Shown here piece after piece: positions 18,654 to 28,303 of a stretch of DNA of 64,000 nt. The stretch lies in NCBI GenBank assembly GCA_035550215.1, contig DASZPM010000007.1, positions 248,001 through 312,000 on the forward strand. Reading direction: 5' to 3'. A program made the position numbers and the translations under genes. The stretch comes from JABDFW01 sp035550215 (GTDB lineage: Bacteria; Bacteroidota; Bacteroidia; Chitinophagales; Chitinophagaceae). The notes under the pieces are model-generated. The model made no database searches and was not told the DNA's origin. It worked only from the letters and a program-made list of their open reading frames with translations. The stretch's first letter is position 1. Each line of letters begins with the position of its first letter.

Positions 18654-20333
18654 ATGAAACACGTTATTTGCCTGCTTGTTATCATTTTGGCCCTGCAAAA
18701 ACCTTTCGCCCAAAATTCTGCCGGTATACCGGGTTATACGGGATATGCTTTGCCATCAGAGGGTGATAATGATGAAGCAATGTTTAATGACAGTGCCGGT
18801 CTGCGCAACTGGACAAACCCCCACCAAGAAATTAGTTATTATTTTAAGACTAATGAAAGTGGCAAACTAAGCATAGCCTTATTGGCTAAAAATAATATGG
18901 GCTCGGCCGCCATTAATGTTTTAGCTGCTGGCCAAATATTTACCGTTACAATCCCCAAAAGCAAAACATTTAAGGAAATACCTGTTGGTGAAATTTCGGT
19001 TATTAAAGAAACAGGATATTATCAAATAGCATTACGCTGTGTAAAAAAAACAAGCAAAAATATTGCTGATATACAGGCGGTGCAACTAACCGGCTCCATA
19101 ATAAACAAAGTGCATTTCAATGCCAAAGTAAGGCGCAATGCGGCATCTGTACATTTAATGTACCCTTTGCCTGATAGCATAAAAGCAGTGGCTTTTTACA
19201 ACGAGGTTACCGTTCCAAAAGGTACAGACATACCTTATAGTTATTTTATGGCATGTGGCTTTGCGAGAGGCTATTTTGGCATACAGGTAAACAGCAAAAC
19301 AGAACGCAGGGTGATTTTTTCAGTATGGGATGCCGGTAATGAAGCGGTTGACCGTAATAAAGTGGCAGACACAAACCGGGTTAAACTGGTTGCAAAAGGG
19401 GACGGTGTATACGCTGCCGATTTTGGAAATGAAGGCACCGGCGGCCACAGCCACCTGCTGTACAACTGGAGAGCTGACAGCACCTATAAATTTCTTGTAA
19501 CAGCCCTGCCAGACAGCGCCACACATACCACAACTTACAGCGGGTACTTTTATGCGACCGAATTAAAAGCGTGGAAATTTATTGCGAGCTTCAGAGCGCC
19601 AAAAGATGGAGAAAGCCTGCACCACCTGTATTCATTCCTGGAGGATTTTGTTGGCAGTAACGGTGAACAGTACCGCAAAGCATTTTACAATAATGCCTGG
19701 GTACAAGATGAGGACGGGCAATGGACCGAATTGCCGCAGGCAACTTTTTCCTGCGATGTAACAGGAAGAGCCGGCGACCGCACAGACTTTGGTGGCGGCG
19801 TAGAAAACAATAAGTTTTATTTGTGGAATGGTGGCTTTAAACCCCCCAATGCAAAATATGGTGATAAGTTAGCAAAAGCAGCCACCGGGCAAAAACCTGT
19901 TGTGAACCTTTATAACAATGTTGACAGTGCATTGCAGGCGCGGCTGGATATTGAGATAATAAACAAAGCCGTGAAGGATAGCGTTTTAGACACAACAGCA
20001 TCAGTTAACGGGGTGTATTACAACATACTGGCTGAGGGAAATGGCAATAAAGTTTCAGTTAACGATACTGTTTCAGTTTTTTATAAAGGATGGATACTGA
20101 ACGGGGACGTTTTTGATTCAACCGGGAAAGAAACAGCGACTTTTCCTTTAAACAGGCTGATAAAAGGATGGCAGTATGCACTGCCGCAATGCAAGGTAGG
20201 TGGAAAAATAAGGTTAATAATACCATCCGGCCTTGCTTACAGCATCAGGAGCAGGGCCATAACCATACCACCAAACAGTATACTGGTGTTTGACATTGAT
20301 GTTGTGGGTGCTAAGAAGGCATCCCGGGGATAA
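18654..20333 (+). CDS. Exported DUF5077-DUF3472 protein with a C-terminal FKBP-type domain
   Basis: 559 residues with a signal peptide ending near FAQN. Residues about 22-145 look like DUF5077, a beta-sandwich found before DUF3472, with GYTGYALPSEGDND and a long beta-rich stretch. Residues about 155-400 look like DUF3472 (YSYFMACGFARGYFGIQVNS, GTGGHSHLLYNW, and a tail with DFGGGVENNKFYLWNGGF). From about 445 there is an FKBP-like peptidyl-prolyl isomerase domain with VSVFYKGWILNGDVFDS, LIKGWQYALPQCKVGGK and IPPNSILVFDIDVVG. DUF5077/DUF3472 proteins are often near glycan-degradation genes, so a carbohydrate-binding role is possible but unproven. Gene ends 6 bp from the convergent S15 hydrolase gene. 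Confidence 0.75.
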   Translation: MKHVICLLVIILALQKPFAQNSAGIPGYTGYALPSEGDNDEAMFNDSAGLRNWTNPHQEISYYFKTNESGKLSIALLAKNNMGSAAINVLAAGQIFTVTIPKSKTFKEIPVGEISVIKETGYYQIALRCVKKTSKNIADIQAVQLTGSIINKVHFNAKVRRNAASVHLMYPLPDSIKAVAFYNEVTVPKGTDIPYSYFMACGFARGYFGIQVNSKTERRVIFSVWDAGNEAVDRNKVADTNRVKLVAKGDGVYAADFGNEGTGGHSHLLYNWRADSTYKFLVTALPDSATHTTTYSGYFYATELKAWKFIASFRAPKDGESLHHLYSFLEDFVGSNGEQYRKAFYNNAWVQDEDGQWTELPQATFSCDVTGRAGDRTDFGGGVENNKFYLWNGGFKPPNAKYGDKLAKAATGQKPVVNLYNNVDSALQARLDIEIINKAVKDSVLDTTASVNGVYYNILAEGNGNKVSVNDTVSVFYKGWILNGDVFDSTGKETATFPLNRLIKGWQYALPQCKVGGKIRLIIPSGLAYSIRSRAITIPPNSILVFDIDVVGAKKASRG

Positions 20334-20339
20334 GAATTT

Positions 20340-22223
20340 CTATTTCAACACGGGTAAGATTATTTTTGATGCATATTGCGTGTTGTGGTAAACCTTAATA
20401 TCACTTTTAATAAAATCCTTCTCATCACAGTGGTAAATGTCAATAAACTGCTGCGGGTTTCGGTCAACGAGGGGAAACCATGTGCTTTGTATTTGTACCA
20501 TTATGCGGTGGCCTTTTTTAAAAGTATGGGCGATAGGTGGTAAAGCAAATTTTACTTCCTCTACTTTGCCGGGTATAAATGCCTCCGGTTTCTCATAACT
20601 TTTCCTGAACCGGCCACGGAAAATTTCAGCACGTACCAGCATTTGATAACCGCCCATTGGATAAATGTTATCAGGGTCTTTTTCTGCATAAATATCTATA
20701 TCATTGTAAGAAAGGTTGTCGGGGAAAACGTCAATAACCTTCACCACAAAATCAGCGTCTGTGGTGGAGATACTTGTCATAAGGTCTGCAACTACATTGC
20801 CTGTTACCGTAATATCATCATTCAGTGTATCTGTTTGAAAAACCAGTACATCCGGGCGGCGTGAAGCAAACCGCTGGTCATCGGTCATATAATTTCTTGT
20901 CCTGTTAAAGTGTACATCTTCAGTATAAGGCACAGGTTTGGCGGGGTCACTTATATATTCACTGTACCCACCGTTTGAAGAGGGTTTATCCCAGCTTAGG
21001 CTATTGGCCCCGCTGCCCAGGTATAAGTCTTTATCCTGTTTCTCCGCAGGTGGCCATGTTGAAAAGGTTCTCCACTCATTGCTGCCGGTAACAAAAATAT
21101 TAGCTTCGGCTATTTGGGAAATATCGCCTTCTCCCTTCAGATAATAATTAAAAAATGGTATTTCAATATGCTGTTGGTACCAATCCGATGTGTTGCTGCC
21201 AAAATGTATATTACCCAAATGTGTACCATCATTGCTGGCCCATTGGCCGTGGTACCAGGGCCCGTCAACAATTTTATTAAAAGGTTTACCGGGGTTATTT
21301 TCTTCGGCGGCTTTATAGGCGTTCCATGCCCCCCAGCAATCCTCAGCATCAAATAAACCGCCTACCCACAACATGGCTGGTTGCAGGTTTTTAGTGGCAT
21401 TGCGCGCGTCACGCGCCCTCCACCATGCATCATAATTGGGGTGCGCCATCAGTTCCTTCCAAAAAGCAATACTGTCCCCCAAAAGTTGGGTAAGGTTTTT
21501 TAATGTGCCTGTTTCAAGATAAAATTTGTAGTTATCATGTGTGTAATAGTCAAAACTTGTGGGCCCGACGGTGGTGGGTTGCGGGCGTGGTTTGCCGAAA
21601 GATGAATAGAAGGAAAAAGCGTCCATCTGGAAAAATGCACCGTTGTGGTGAAAATCATCGCCGATAAACCAGTTTGTAACAGGCGCCTGCGGGCTGACGG
21701 CCTTTAGAGCCGGGTGATTGCTGGCTGCGGCCATGGTTGAATAAAAGCCAGGATAGGAGATGCCAAACACACCAACATTACCATTGTTATTTGGAATATT
21801 TTTTACCAGCCAGTCAATGGCATCATAAGTATCGCTGGCCTCATCAATTTCATTGCCTTTTTTGCCTGGGTTAAATGGCCTTATGTCCTTGTATGTGCCC
21901 TCGCTCATCCATCTTCCCCGCACGTCTTGGGTTACCATAATGTATCCCTCTTTAAAATAGGCTTTTTTATATCCTTTCCACCATGCGGCCCAGTTTGATT
22001 CACCGTAAGGCGCACAAGAATAAGGTGTCCTTGTCATAAGTATCGGGTGTTTTACTGATGGATCTTTAGGCATATAAACCGAGGTAAACAGTTTAACACC
22101 ATCCCGCATAGGTATTTGATATTCTTTCTTAATGTAATTGTTTACAATCCAGGCGGAATCTGGTTCCTGCGCAAAGGCATGTATGGCGGCAAGCAGTAAA
22201 ACCGCAATGAAAATTTTTCTCAT
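20340..22223 (-). CDS. CocE/NonD family serine hydrolase (peptidase S15 type), exported
   Basis: A 627-residue protein with a signal peptide ending near FAQE. The alpha/beta hydrolase core has the nucleophile Ser156 in GVFGISYPGF, the oxyanion tyrosine region RTPYSCAPYG, and a C-terminal X-Pro dipeptidyl-peptidase jelly-roll domain with KGHRIMVQIQSTWFP near the end. Members include cocaine esterase, glutaryl-7-ACA acylase and alpha-amino-acid ester hydrolase. The natural substrate is probably an acyl ester, amide or peptide. Monocistronic, convergent with the DUF3472-FKBP gene. Confidence 0.85.
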   Translation of the reverse strand: MRKIFIAVLLLAAIHAFAQEPDSAWIVNNYIKKEYQIPMRDGVKLFTSVYMPKDPSVKHPILMTRTPYSCAPYGESNWAAWWKGYKKAYFKEGYIMVTQDVRGRWMSEGTYKDIRPFNPGKKGNEIDEASDTYDAIDWLVKNIPNNNGNVGVFGISYPGFYSTMAAASNHPALKAVSPQAPVTNWFIGDDFHHNGAFFQMDAFSFYSSFGKPRPQPTTVGPTSFDYYTHDNYKFYLETGTLKNLTQLLGDSIAFWKELMAHPNYDAWWRARDARNATKNLQPAMLWVGGLFDAEDCWGAWNAYKAAEENNPGKPFNKIVDGPWYHGQWASNDGTHLGNIHFGSNTSDWYQQHIEIPFFNYYLKGEGDISQIAEANIFVTGSNEWRTFSTWPPAEKQDKDLYLGSGANSLSWDKPSSNGGYSEYISDPAKPVPYTEDVHFNRTRNYMTDDQRFASRRPDVLVFQTDTLNDDITVTGNVVADLMTSISTTDADFVVKVIDVFPDNLSYNDIDIYAEKDPDNIYPMGGYQMLVRAEIFRGRFRKSYEKPEAFIPGKVEEVKFALPPIAHTFKKGHRIMVQIQSTWFPLVDRNPQQFIDIYHCDEKDFIKSDIKVYHNTQYASKIILPVLK

Positions 22224-22531
22224 GAGAAGATGTTAAGTGCGTTATGATTTGCACCTTTTATGGGGTAAAGCTAAAGATAAGCATTAAAGATATTGCCGGG
22301 TACTAATTTATACCTTAGAAACTTTGTAACCTATTATAACATTCACGCAAATTTAGCCGGTTGGTATGCTGCGTCGTAGTGATAAAGAAAAATCAGCAAG
22401 GGGCGGAATACTGAAAAACCGGACGAAGCACATGCGTAATAATCCGCGTTGGCGGTATTGGGAATGATTTTAGCAAAACGAACAAGCGTTCGCAACTTTT
22501 ACGATATTTGCGCCCTTAAAATGGAATTGAT
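22224..22531. other. 308-bp divergent intergenic region
   Basis: Lies between the S15 hydrolase and GAPDH genes. On the minus strand TAAATTTG (22355 down to 22348) matches the -7 consensus 125 bp before the hydrolase gene. On the plus strand GATATTTG, one mismatch from consensus, lies about 20 bp before the GAPDH start. A short CGAAC-N4-GTTCG hairpin is nearby. No ORF or RNA gene was recognised. Confidence 0.5.
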
Positions 22532-23518
22532 ATGAGGGTTGCAATAAATGGGATGGGTCGCATCGGGCGATTGTTGTTCAGAAGATTATTGGGTACAAAC
22601 TTTGAATTGGTAGCGGTTAACGATGTGATGGATGCTGCTAACCTGGCCTACCTTTTAAAATATGATTCCTTATATGGGAAGCTTGATAAACCGCTTGCAT
22701 TAAAAGGGCTCGAACTCATATCCGGGGCACAAAAAATAATGGTGTTACAGGAAGAAGACCCTGTTAACTTACCGTGGAAAGAATTGGGCATTGATGTGGT
22801 GCTTGAATGTTCAGGCAGGTTTACTAAAAAAGAGCTTGCTGAGCAGCATATTACTGCAGGTGCTAAAAAGGTATTGCTTTCAACCACAGGTTCGGCAGAT
22901 ATACCTTTGCTCATATTTGGCTTTAACCACCATAAATTGACACCCGAAACAAACATCGTTTCTCCCGGCGGTTGTATGACCAACTGCACAACGCACATTC
23001 TTTACATCCTTAATTCTATTGGCATTGATACAGCGCAGATAAACATCCTTCATTCTTACACCTCCCGGCAGGAATTGGTTGATACGGCCCACAAACAATA
23101 CAGGCGGGGCCGGGCTGCCGCAGAATCAATTATACCGGTTGAGATTGACCTGCACTATTCACTGGAAAGGCTGTTGCCCCCATTAACGGGCCGGATTGCA
23201 GCAATGTCTACGAGGGTGCCAGTAACAAACGGCGCCATGGCTGATATTACCATACAGTTTAAGCATGCGTGCTCAAAAGAACAGGTGAACGCGTTGTTTA
23301 AAAAAGCTGCCGCGCTGGAATTTAAAGGCATTGTGGATTATACTGAAGACCCCGTGGTGTCCGCTGATATAACCGGTGACCCGCATTCGTGTATTATTGA
23401 CGGAACATTAACCTCCGTTATCGGAAAGCAGGCAAAACTTATTGCCTGGTTTGATAACGAATATGGTTATACCAGCCGCATGCTTGACTGGCTTGAATAC
23501 TGGCAAAAAATGATATAA
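22532..23518 (+). CDS. Type I glyceraldehyde-3-phosphate dehydrogenase family, divergent paralogue
   Basis: 328 residues with the NAD fold INGMGRIGRLLFRR, the catalytic Cys148 and the paired His174 in HSYTSRQ, and the C-terminal WFDNEYGYTSRM. Known family function is oxidation of glyceraldehyde-3-phosphate to 1,3-bisphosphoglycerate. The conserved regions are altered: the usual SNASCTTNC is SPGGCMTNC, and the phosphate-site block usually reading STGAAKA is replaced by IDLHYSLERLLPPL. It may therefore be a secondary GAPDH, an erythrose-4-phosphate dehydrogenase or an enzyme of changed substrate. It is alone, with no other glycolytic genes beside it. Confidence 0.8.
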   Translation: MRVAINGMGRIGRLLFRRLLGTNFELVAVNDVMDAANLAYLLKYDSLYGKLDKPLALKGLELISGAQKIMVLQEEDPVNLPWKELGIDVVLECSGRFTKKELAEQHITAGAKKVLLSTTGSADIPLLIFGFNHHKLTPETNIVSPGGCMTNCTTHILYILNSIGIDTAQINILHSYTSRQELVDTAHKQYRRGRAAAESIIPVEIDLHYSLERLLPPLTGRIAAMSTRVPVTNGAMADITIQFKHACSKEQVNALFKKAAALEFKGIVDYTEDPVVSADITGDPHSCIIDGTLTSVIGKQAKLIAWFDNEYGYTSRMLDWLEYWQKMI

Positions 23519-23634
23519 AACTGGCCGATTCTGCAGCTACCACTCAATTTTATCCGGGTGAAGTTTGTTAAAGCTCAAACTTTCAAACTCTTTACAACCT
23601 TTATTGCCTTTTCTTTGTAATATAATTTTCGTAC

Positions 23635-24903
23635 ATGGGCAAACTGTTTTATTTGTTGTTTATTACGTTGTACCCCGTAGCGGCGAGGGTGCTTTCGTTG
23701 TTCAACAAAAAGGCAGGCTTGTGGGTTAAAGGCCGGCATCATGTACTTGACCATGTGGTATTTAACTGCCAGCGTGACCCATCACCAAAAATTTGGGTGC
23801 ATTGCTCTTCATTAGGAGAATTTGAACAAGGCCGCCCCCTTATGGAAGCGCTGAAAAACACTTATCCTCAATACAAGTTATTGCTTACTTTTTTTTCCCC
23901 ATCAGGCTACGAGGTGCAAAAAGAATACAGCGGCGCTGATTATATTTTTTATATGCCTATGGATTCATTCCTTACTGCTATACGGTTTTATAATGCCGTT
24001 CAGCCTAAATTGGTAGTTTTCATCAAGTATGAATTCTGGTATTATTACCTGCATGAGGCCGCAAAACGTAAAATTCCGTTACTATTGGTATCAGGCATTT
24101 TCAGAAAATCGCAATTGTTTTTTAAGTGGTATGGTGGTTTTTACAGGAGCATGCTGCAATGCTTCACGCACCTGTTTGTCCAAACCGGGGAAGCCGCAAA
24201 TTTACTGGCAGCTATAAATGTTACCAATGCAACTGTTACCGGGGACACCCGCTTTGACAGGGTACTGCAACTGGCCGCAAAGCCAGCCAGGTATTCGTGC
24301 ATTGACGATTTTTGCGCTGGTAAAAAAGTAGTGGTGGCCGGAAGTACCTGGACGGATGATGACGAAGAATTAGACCACTATGCTAACACCCATAAGGAAT
24401 ACAGGTTTATTATTGCCCCGCATGATATAGGAGATGAGCGGTTGCATGAGTGCGACCAGTTATATAAGCATTCAATACGGTATTCCAAATATGTTGAAAA
24501 GACAGAAAAAAAGCAGGAAATTGACAACAGCATCAATACCATTATTATTGATAATATCGGGATGCTTAAATACCTGTATGCCTATGCAACGGTGTGTTAT
24601 ATAGGCGGGGGTTTTGGCGGTGATGGTGTACATAATGTAACTGAAGCTGCTGTTTATTATAAACCCGTGGTATTTGGCCCTGTATATGATAAATATGTAG
24701 AAGCTGTGGCCCTTATTGACAATAATGCCGCTTTTGATGTAGATGATGCCCTGGAACTTGAAGCACAGTTGGATGAATTGCTGACAAATGAAGAGTTATA
24801 TAACAGCGCCTGTAAAAATGCCGGCGACTACATTAAAAATAACGCTGGGGCAACAAGCCAGGTGATGGCGTATATTCAGGAAAAACGCCTTTTAACTAAT
24901 TGA
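23635..24903 (+). CDS. waaA: 3-deoxy-D-manno-octulosonic acid (Kdo) transferase
   Basis: 422 residues with an N-terminal membrane anchor (MGKLFYLLFITLYPVAARVL) and the GT30 motif WVHCSSLGEFEQGRPL containing the catalytic Glu. The C-terminal GT-B half has IIAPHDIGDERL, the CYIGGGFGGDGVHNVTEAA nucleotide-sugar loop and PVVFGPVYDKYVEA. It attaches Kdo from CMP-Kdo to lipid A precursor at the inner membrane. kdsC lies 4.4 kb downstream. Its last 28 bp overlap the convergent gene that follows. Confidence 0.93.
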   Translation: MGKLFYLLFITLYPVAARVLSLFNKKAGLWVKGRHHVLDHVVFNCQRDPSPKIWVHCSSLGEFEQGRPLMEALKNTYPQYKLLLTFFSPSGYEVQKEYSGADYIFYMPMDSFLTAIRFYNAVQPKLVVFIKYEFWYYYLHEAAKRKIPLLLVSGIFRKSQLFFKWYGGFYRSMLQCFTHLFVQTGEAANLLAAINVTNATVTGDTRFDRVLQLAAKPARYSCIDDFCAGKKVVVAGSTWTDDDEELDHYANTHKEYRFIIAPHDIGDERLHECDQLYKHSIRYSKYVEKTEKKQEIDNSINTIIIDNIGMLKYLYAYATVCYIGGGFGGDGVHNVTEAAVYYKPVVFGPVYDKYVEAVALIDNNAAFDVDDALELEAQLDELLTNEELYNSACKNAGDYIKNNAGATSQVMAYIQEKRLLTN

Positions 24904-25598
24904 TCAAAAACCTTAACCGCTTCTGAAGTTTCATTCCAGGCAAGCTTTAGTTTCAGTTCGCGCTTAATCCAAAATTCTGCTTCCGCCAAAATACTAAAAC
25001 TGTTAATGGTTTTAATGCTTCTCTCATACATTACTTCGTCACCCCTGAATAATTCATTAATAAATACATAACGGTCATTAATACCTATAGCCTTTTTTAA
25101 ATCTTTTACTGGTGATGATTGCAGTACGGCCCCAAGCTCAACGCTATTGGCCCTAAGTCTCTCATTGAGGCTTTCCCCTTTGGTGCCGATAATCTCGTTT
25201 AACTCAGCCCTTGTGGTTTGCTGGTGGGTTAATGTTGGTATTTCCTTAATAGGGTCGAATTGTAACGGCTGTTTAGGAATAGTCAACTCAGGTTTTTGCG
25301 GTGGGGCTGTTTCCCGCACTTCCTCAACGGCGGGCGGTATAGCTATTGTAACAGGCGCTTCCTTCTCAGGTATCGGGGCCGGGGGTTTGGATGGAATAGG
25401 CATTTCCTGACCGGCAACTACATTGTTAATATAGGCCGGCATTACAACAGATACCTTTTTACCTGCGCCAGCGGTTGCCTGGGCCTGTTGCTGCAATTCC
25501 GCCGCAAGCAATTGTATGGTCACAAGCATTTTGCCTGCATCGGCGTTATCGTGATACTGTTGTAATAAACGTTCTATTAATGCGCCCGTTCTTTCCAT
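24876..25598 (-). CDS. Conserved hypothetical protein with Pro-rich linker
   Basis: I do not recognise a named family. The start at 25598 (MERTGALIERLLQQYHDN) is preferred over the upstream ATG at 25637; it gives 240 residues. There is an N-terminal amphipathic helical segment (about 1-45), a Pro-rich disordered linker (about 60-120, with PSKPPAPIPEKEAP), then a compact helical C-terminal domain with KAIGINDRYVFINELFRGDE and ILAEAEFWIKRELKLKLAW. No signal peptide or membrane segment, so cytoplasmic. Such layouts are seen in Bacteroidota proteins of unknown role. Overlaps waaA tail to tail by 28 bp. Confidence 0.7.
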   Translation of the reverse strand: MERTGALIERLLQQYHDNADAGKMLVTIQLLAAELQQQAQATAGAGKKVSVVMPAYINNVVAGQEMPIPSKPPAPIPEKEAPVTIAIPPAVEEVRETAPPQKPELTIPKQPLQFDPIKEIPTLTHQQTTRAELNEIIGTKGESLNERLRANSVELGAVLQSSPVKDLKKAIGINDRYVFINELFRGDEVMYERSIKTINSFSILAEAEFWIKRELKLKLAWNETSEAVKVFDQLVKRRFS

Positions 25599-25748
25599 GA
25601 ATATTATACTTTTGAGGATTAAACGCCATATCCTCAAAAAAGATTGCCTCTTAAAGAATTGCCCGTTCTTTAAAAAAGCAGTTATCTAATGGGGATAGTA
25701 GGTTAAAATTACGAACGATTTTTCTTAATGACATTAAGTTTTTTATAA

Positions 25749-26318
25749 ATGTTTATAGAACCAGGCATTATAGGAGAGAAGCGGGGATGGATTGAAGTAA
25801 TATGCGGCAGTATGTTCAGCGGCAAAACGGAAGAGCTGATAAGACGCTTAAAGCGGGCTAAAATTGCCAACCTGAAGGTAGAGATTTTTAAGCCGTCGTT
25901 TGACAAACGTTACGACGAGGTGGCTGTTGTAAGCCATGATGCAAACAAAATACATTCAACCCCGGTTGATAATTCACAGGCTATTTTACTGCTGGCCGGC
26001 AACGTTGACGTGGTTGGTATTGATGAGGCCCATTTTTTTGATATGGGAATAGTGCAGGTTTGTGAGGCGCTTGTGTTAAGGGGCACGAGGGTAATAGTCG
26101 CGGGCCTTGATATGGACTACATGGGAAGGCCCTTCAGGCCGGTGCCGGAACTACTTGCCATTGCTGACTTTATAACCAAGCTGCATGCAATATGTGTTGT
26201 GTGTGGAAATATCGCTGCTATCTCTTACCGTAAAACAAAAAATACAGAGCAATTTTTGTTGGGTGAGAAAGACACGTATGAACCACGCTGCAGGCGATGT
26301 GCCGCAACGGGCAATTAG
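25749..26318 (+). CDS. tdk: Thymidine kinase (type II)
   Basis: 189 residues with the P-loop GSMFSGKTEELIRRL, the Walker B-like GIDEAHFF, the lasso region and the zinc-binding cysteines in CVVCGN and the C-terminal CRRC. It phosphorylates thymidine to dTMP for salvage. The start at 25749 places WIEVICGSMFSGKT about 14 residues in, as is usual in Bacteroidota. The stop overlaps the convergent DUF2851 gene by 4 bp. Confidence 0.96.
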   Translation: MFIEPGIIGEKRGWIEVICGSMFSGKTEELIRRLKRAKIANLKVEIFKPSFDKRYDEVAVVSHDANKIHSTPVDNSQAILLLAGNVDVVGIDEAHFFDMGIVQVCEALVLRGTRVIVAGLDMDYMGRPFRPVPELLAIADFITKLHAICVVCGNIAAISYRKTKNTEQFLLGEKDTYEPRCRRCAATGN

Positions 26319-27613
26319 GGTTTTTTGGATGAATTGCCGGTCGAATCCTGCGGCAATATCTTATTGCCAACAGCGCAATCGAGACATAACCGTTTATTAC
26401 AATAGTTATTTTTCAGTTCAATAAGCGCCTGCGAATCCAGGGCATTTTGGTTTAGTACCTCGCGTTCTTTCCACTTATTCGTAATAGTATTATTTTCCGG
26501 AGGCAGCTGCAATAGCCATCGCACCGGCATGTCCTTAAACTGCGGTTCATTGCGGTCAACACCATAGGCAAAAAGTATGGGGATTACTGTATTTATAATG
26601 ATGTTATTGGCCATTTGTTTGCCCAGTGTTTTGTGGCTGTAAGGTGTTGGCTCGTCAAAACAATAATGATAATTCCAGTAGTCATTGGCGGTAACGGTAA
26701 ACATACCCTGTATGCCAGCAATAGTTTTTGTTTCTTTGATAAGGGAAAAGAGGTGGGAAGACTGATGAATAAGCATGGCAAGCTGAGCAAGCCTTATTGT
26801 TGGAAAATTGGCGGGGCGCATGCGCAGAAAAGAAGGCGCTTTGTTTACCTGTTTCAGTGAATATTTTTTTGCAAGAAAGTGATATTCTTTTTGAAGCATT
26901 AATGGATAATCTTCTTTAAACTCAGCATTTAATAACCCGGCCTGGCCAAGCAACAATGCTTCAAGCTGGTGAAGCTGATTTTTGTGTTTAGCCAGTACAT
27001 TTATAGAAACGGATTTGCTTACTTCCTGGAAAACATTGGCATTAACCGGTATGCCAAAATTTCTTGCCAACATCCACCAGAACACTTCCTCCCAATGGCT
27101 ATTTGATTCTTTTAGTAATTGAAGCACTTCTTTTGATTTGCGCATCAGCCTTTCAATTGCCAGCCGCTCCTTCCATGAAAACCATGCGATGCCGCTTAGA
27201 GCAGGCAAAAAACTTTCACATGGCACAAAACCGGTGTGCTGCATAAGCCGGGTATATTTCTGCAACATTATTACCGGTACAAATGGCTGCAGTTCAAGTG
27301 TTTGCAGTTGAAGACCTGTTGAATCTTTTATTTCCATGTCGTTTTGCCAAACAACATGCAGGATGATATTTTGATAATTTTTATCTGCCTGGTGGTTATG
27401 ATTGTACCAGTCCGAGGCTTTTACATGTAATTCAATATTGCCGGCCCAGGTAGTATTGCCAAGTTTTATTTTGCCCTCTGAAAAGTCAGGCCCCTGGTTG
27501 GTGTTATATTGACCGGGGTGTAAAATATAAAGCAATGTACCATCTATGGTACTAAGGGATTGTTTATTGAAGTACTGAAATTGCCAGATGAATTGCAGCA
27601 ATCGCTCGGTCAT
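26315..27613 (-). CDS. DUF2851 family protein
   Basis: 432 residues, no signal peptide. The opening MTERLLQFIWQFQYFNKQSL and the conserved block NQGPDFSEGKIKLGNTTWAGNIELHVKASDW (given here as part of residues 40-70) are the family signature; KNYQNIILHVVWQND follows. DUF2851 is almost confined to Bacteroidota and its function is unknown. The conserved His and Asp in the N-terminal third hint at a nuclease-like or metal site, which is speculation. Last gene of the DUF2520-kdsC-ubiA-maf-DUF2851 run. Confidence 0.85.
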   Translation of the reverse strand: MTERLLQFIWQFQYFNKQSLSTIDGTLLYILHPGQYNTNQGPDFSEGKIKLGNTTWAGNIELHVKASDWYNHNHQADKNYQNIILHVVWQNDMEIKDSTGLQLQTLELQPFVPVIMLQKYTRLMQHTGFVPCESFLPALSGIAWFSWKERLAIERLMRKSKEVLQLLKESNSHWEEVFWWMLARNFGIPVNANVFQEVSKSVSINVLAKHKNQLHQLEALLLGQAGLLNAEFKEDYPLMLQKEYHFLAKKYSLKQVNKAPSFLRMRPANFPTIRLAQLAMLIHQSSHLFSLIKETKTIAGIQGMFTVTANDYWNYHYCFDEPTPYSHKTLGKQMANNIIINTVIPILFAYGVDRNEPQFKDMPVRWLLQLPPENNTITNKWKEREVLNQNALDSQALIELKNNYCNKRLCLDCAVGNKILPQDSTGNSSKKP

Positions 27614-27666
27614 GGTTGAAAATTATTTTATTTTTATAACGGCACAAAATTTTGCATCGTTATTTT

Positions 27667-28239
27667 TTATTCCATCCTGCCCAATTCCTGCACAACCCGG
27701 CTAACAGGTAACCCCATAACATTATAAAAATCGCCGGATATGCTCTGTATGCCTACAACGCCAATCCACTCCTGTATGGCGTAGGCGCCGGCTTTGTCAT
27801 AGGGTTTGTATTTATCCACATAAAACTCAACCTGCTTTTGTGTCAGCGTATGAAAACTTACCTCCGTTATATCCGCAAAGCTGGTCTCTTCAGTCCCTTT
27901 CATTAATACAACACCGGTTATAACCCTGTGTGTTTTGCCAGAAAGAGCTTGTAATATATCAATGGCATCCTGCCTGTTTTTTGGCTTGCCAATTACTACA
28001 TCGCCCAATACAACTATTGTATCCGCCGCCAGTATTACAGACGGTTGTTCATTAGTTTTTATCATTCCTGCAATTGCCAGGGCCTTATTACGTGCAATAA
28101 ATACCGGTACTTCCTCTACAGGCATTTCAGTGGGGTAATTTTCATCGGTTTCTTTTACCAGTATGTCAAAAGGCACTTCGGCCCATTCAAGCAACTGTTT
28201 TCTTCTTGGAGATTGAGAGGCGAGAATAATTTTCTTCAT
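27667..28239 (-). CDS. maf: Maf family nucleoside triphosphate pyrophosphatase
   Basis: 190 residues with the Maf signature ASQSPRRKQLLEWA at the N-terminus, RNKALA near residue 50, the catalytic AADTIVV and GKP motifs, and the C-terminal YAIQEWIGVVGIQSISGDFYNVMGLPV. It hydrolyses non-canonical or pyrimidine NTPs such as dTTP and UTP to the monophosphate. Located between ubiA and the DUF2851 gene on the minus strand, with gaps of about 50-65 bp. Confidence 0.94.
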   Translation of the reverse strand: MKKIILASQSPRRKQLLEWAEVPFDILVKETDENYPTEMPVEEVPVFIARNKALAIAGMIKTNEQPSVILAADTIVVLGDVVIGKPKNRQDAIDILQALSGKTHRVITGVVLMKGTEETSFADITEVSFHTLTQKQVEFYVDKYKPYDKAGAYAIQEWIGVVGIQSISGDFYNVMGLPVSRVVQELGRME

Positions 28240-28303
28240 TTTTCAAAGTAAAAATAAAATCTGTAAGGGCTTACCTGCACCAGGGTGATAAATTACCGGG
28301 CCG

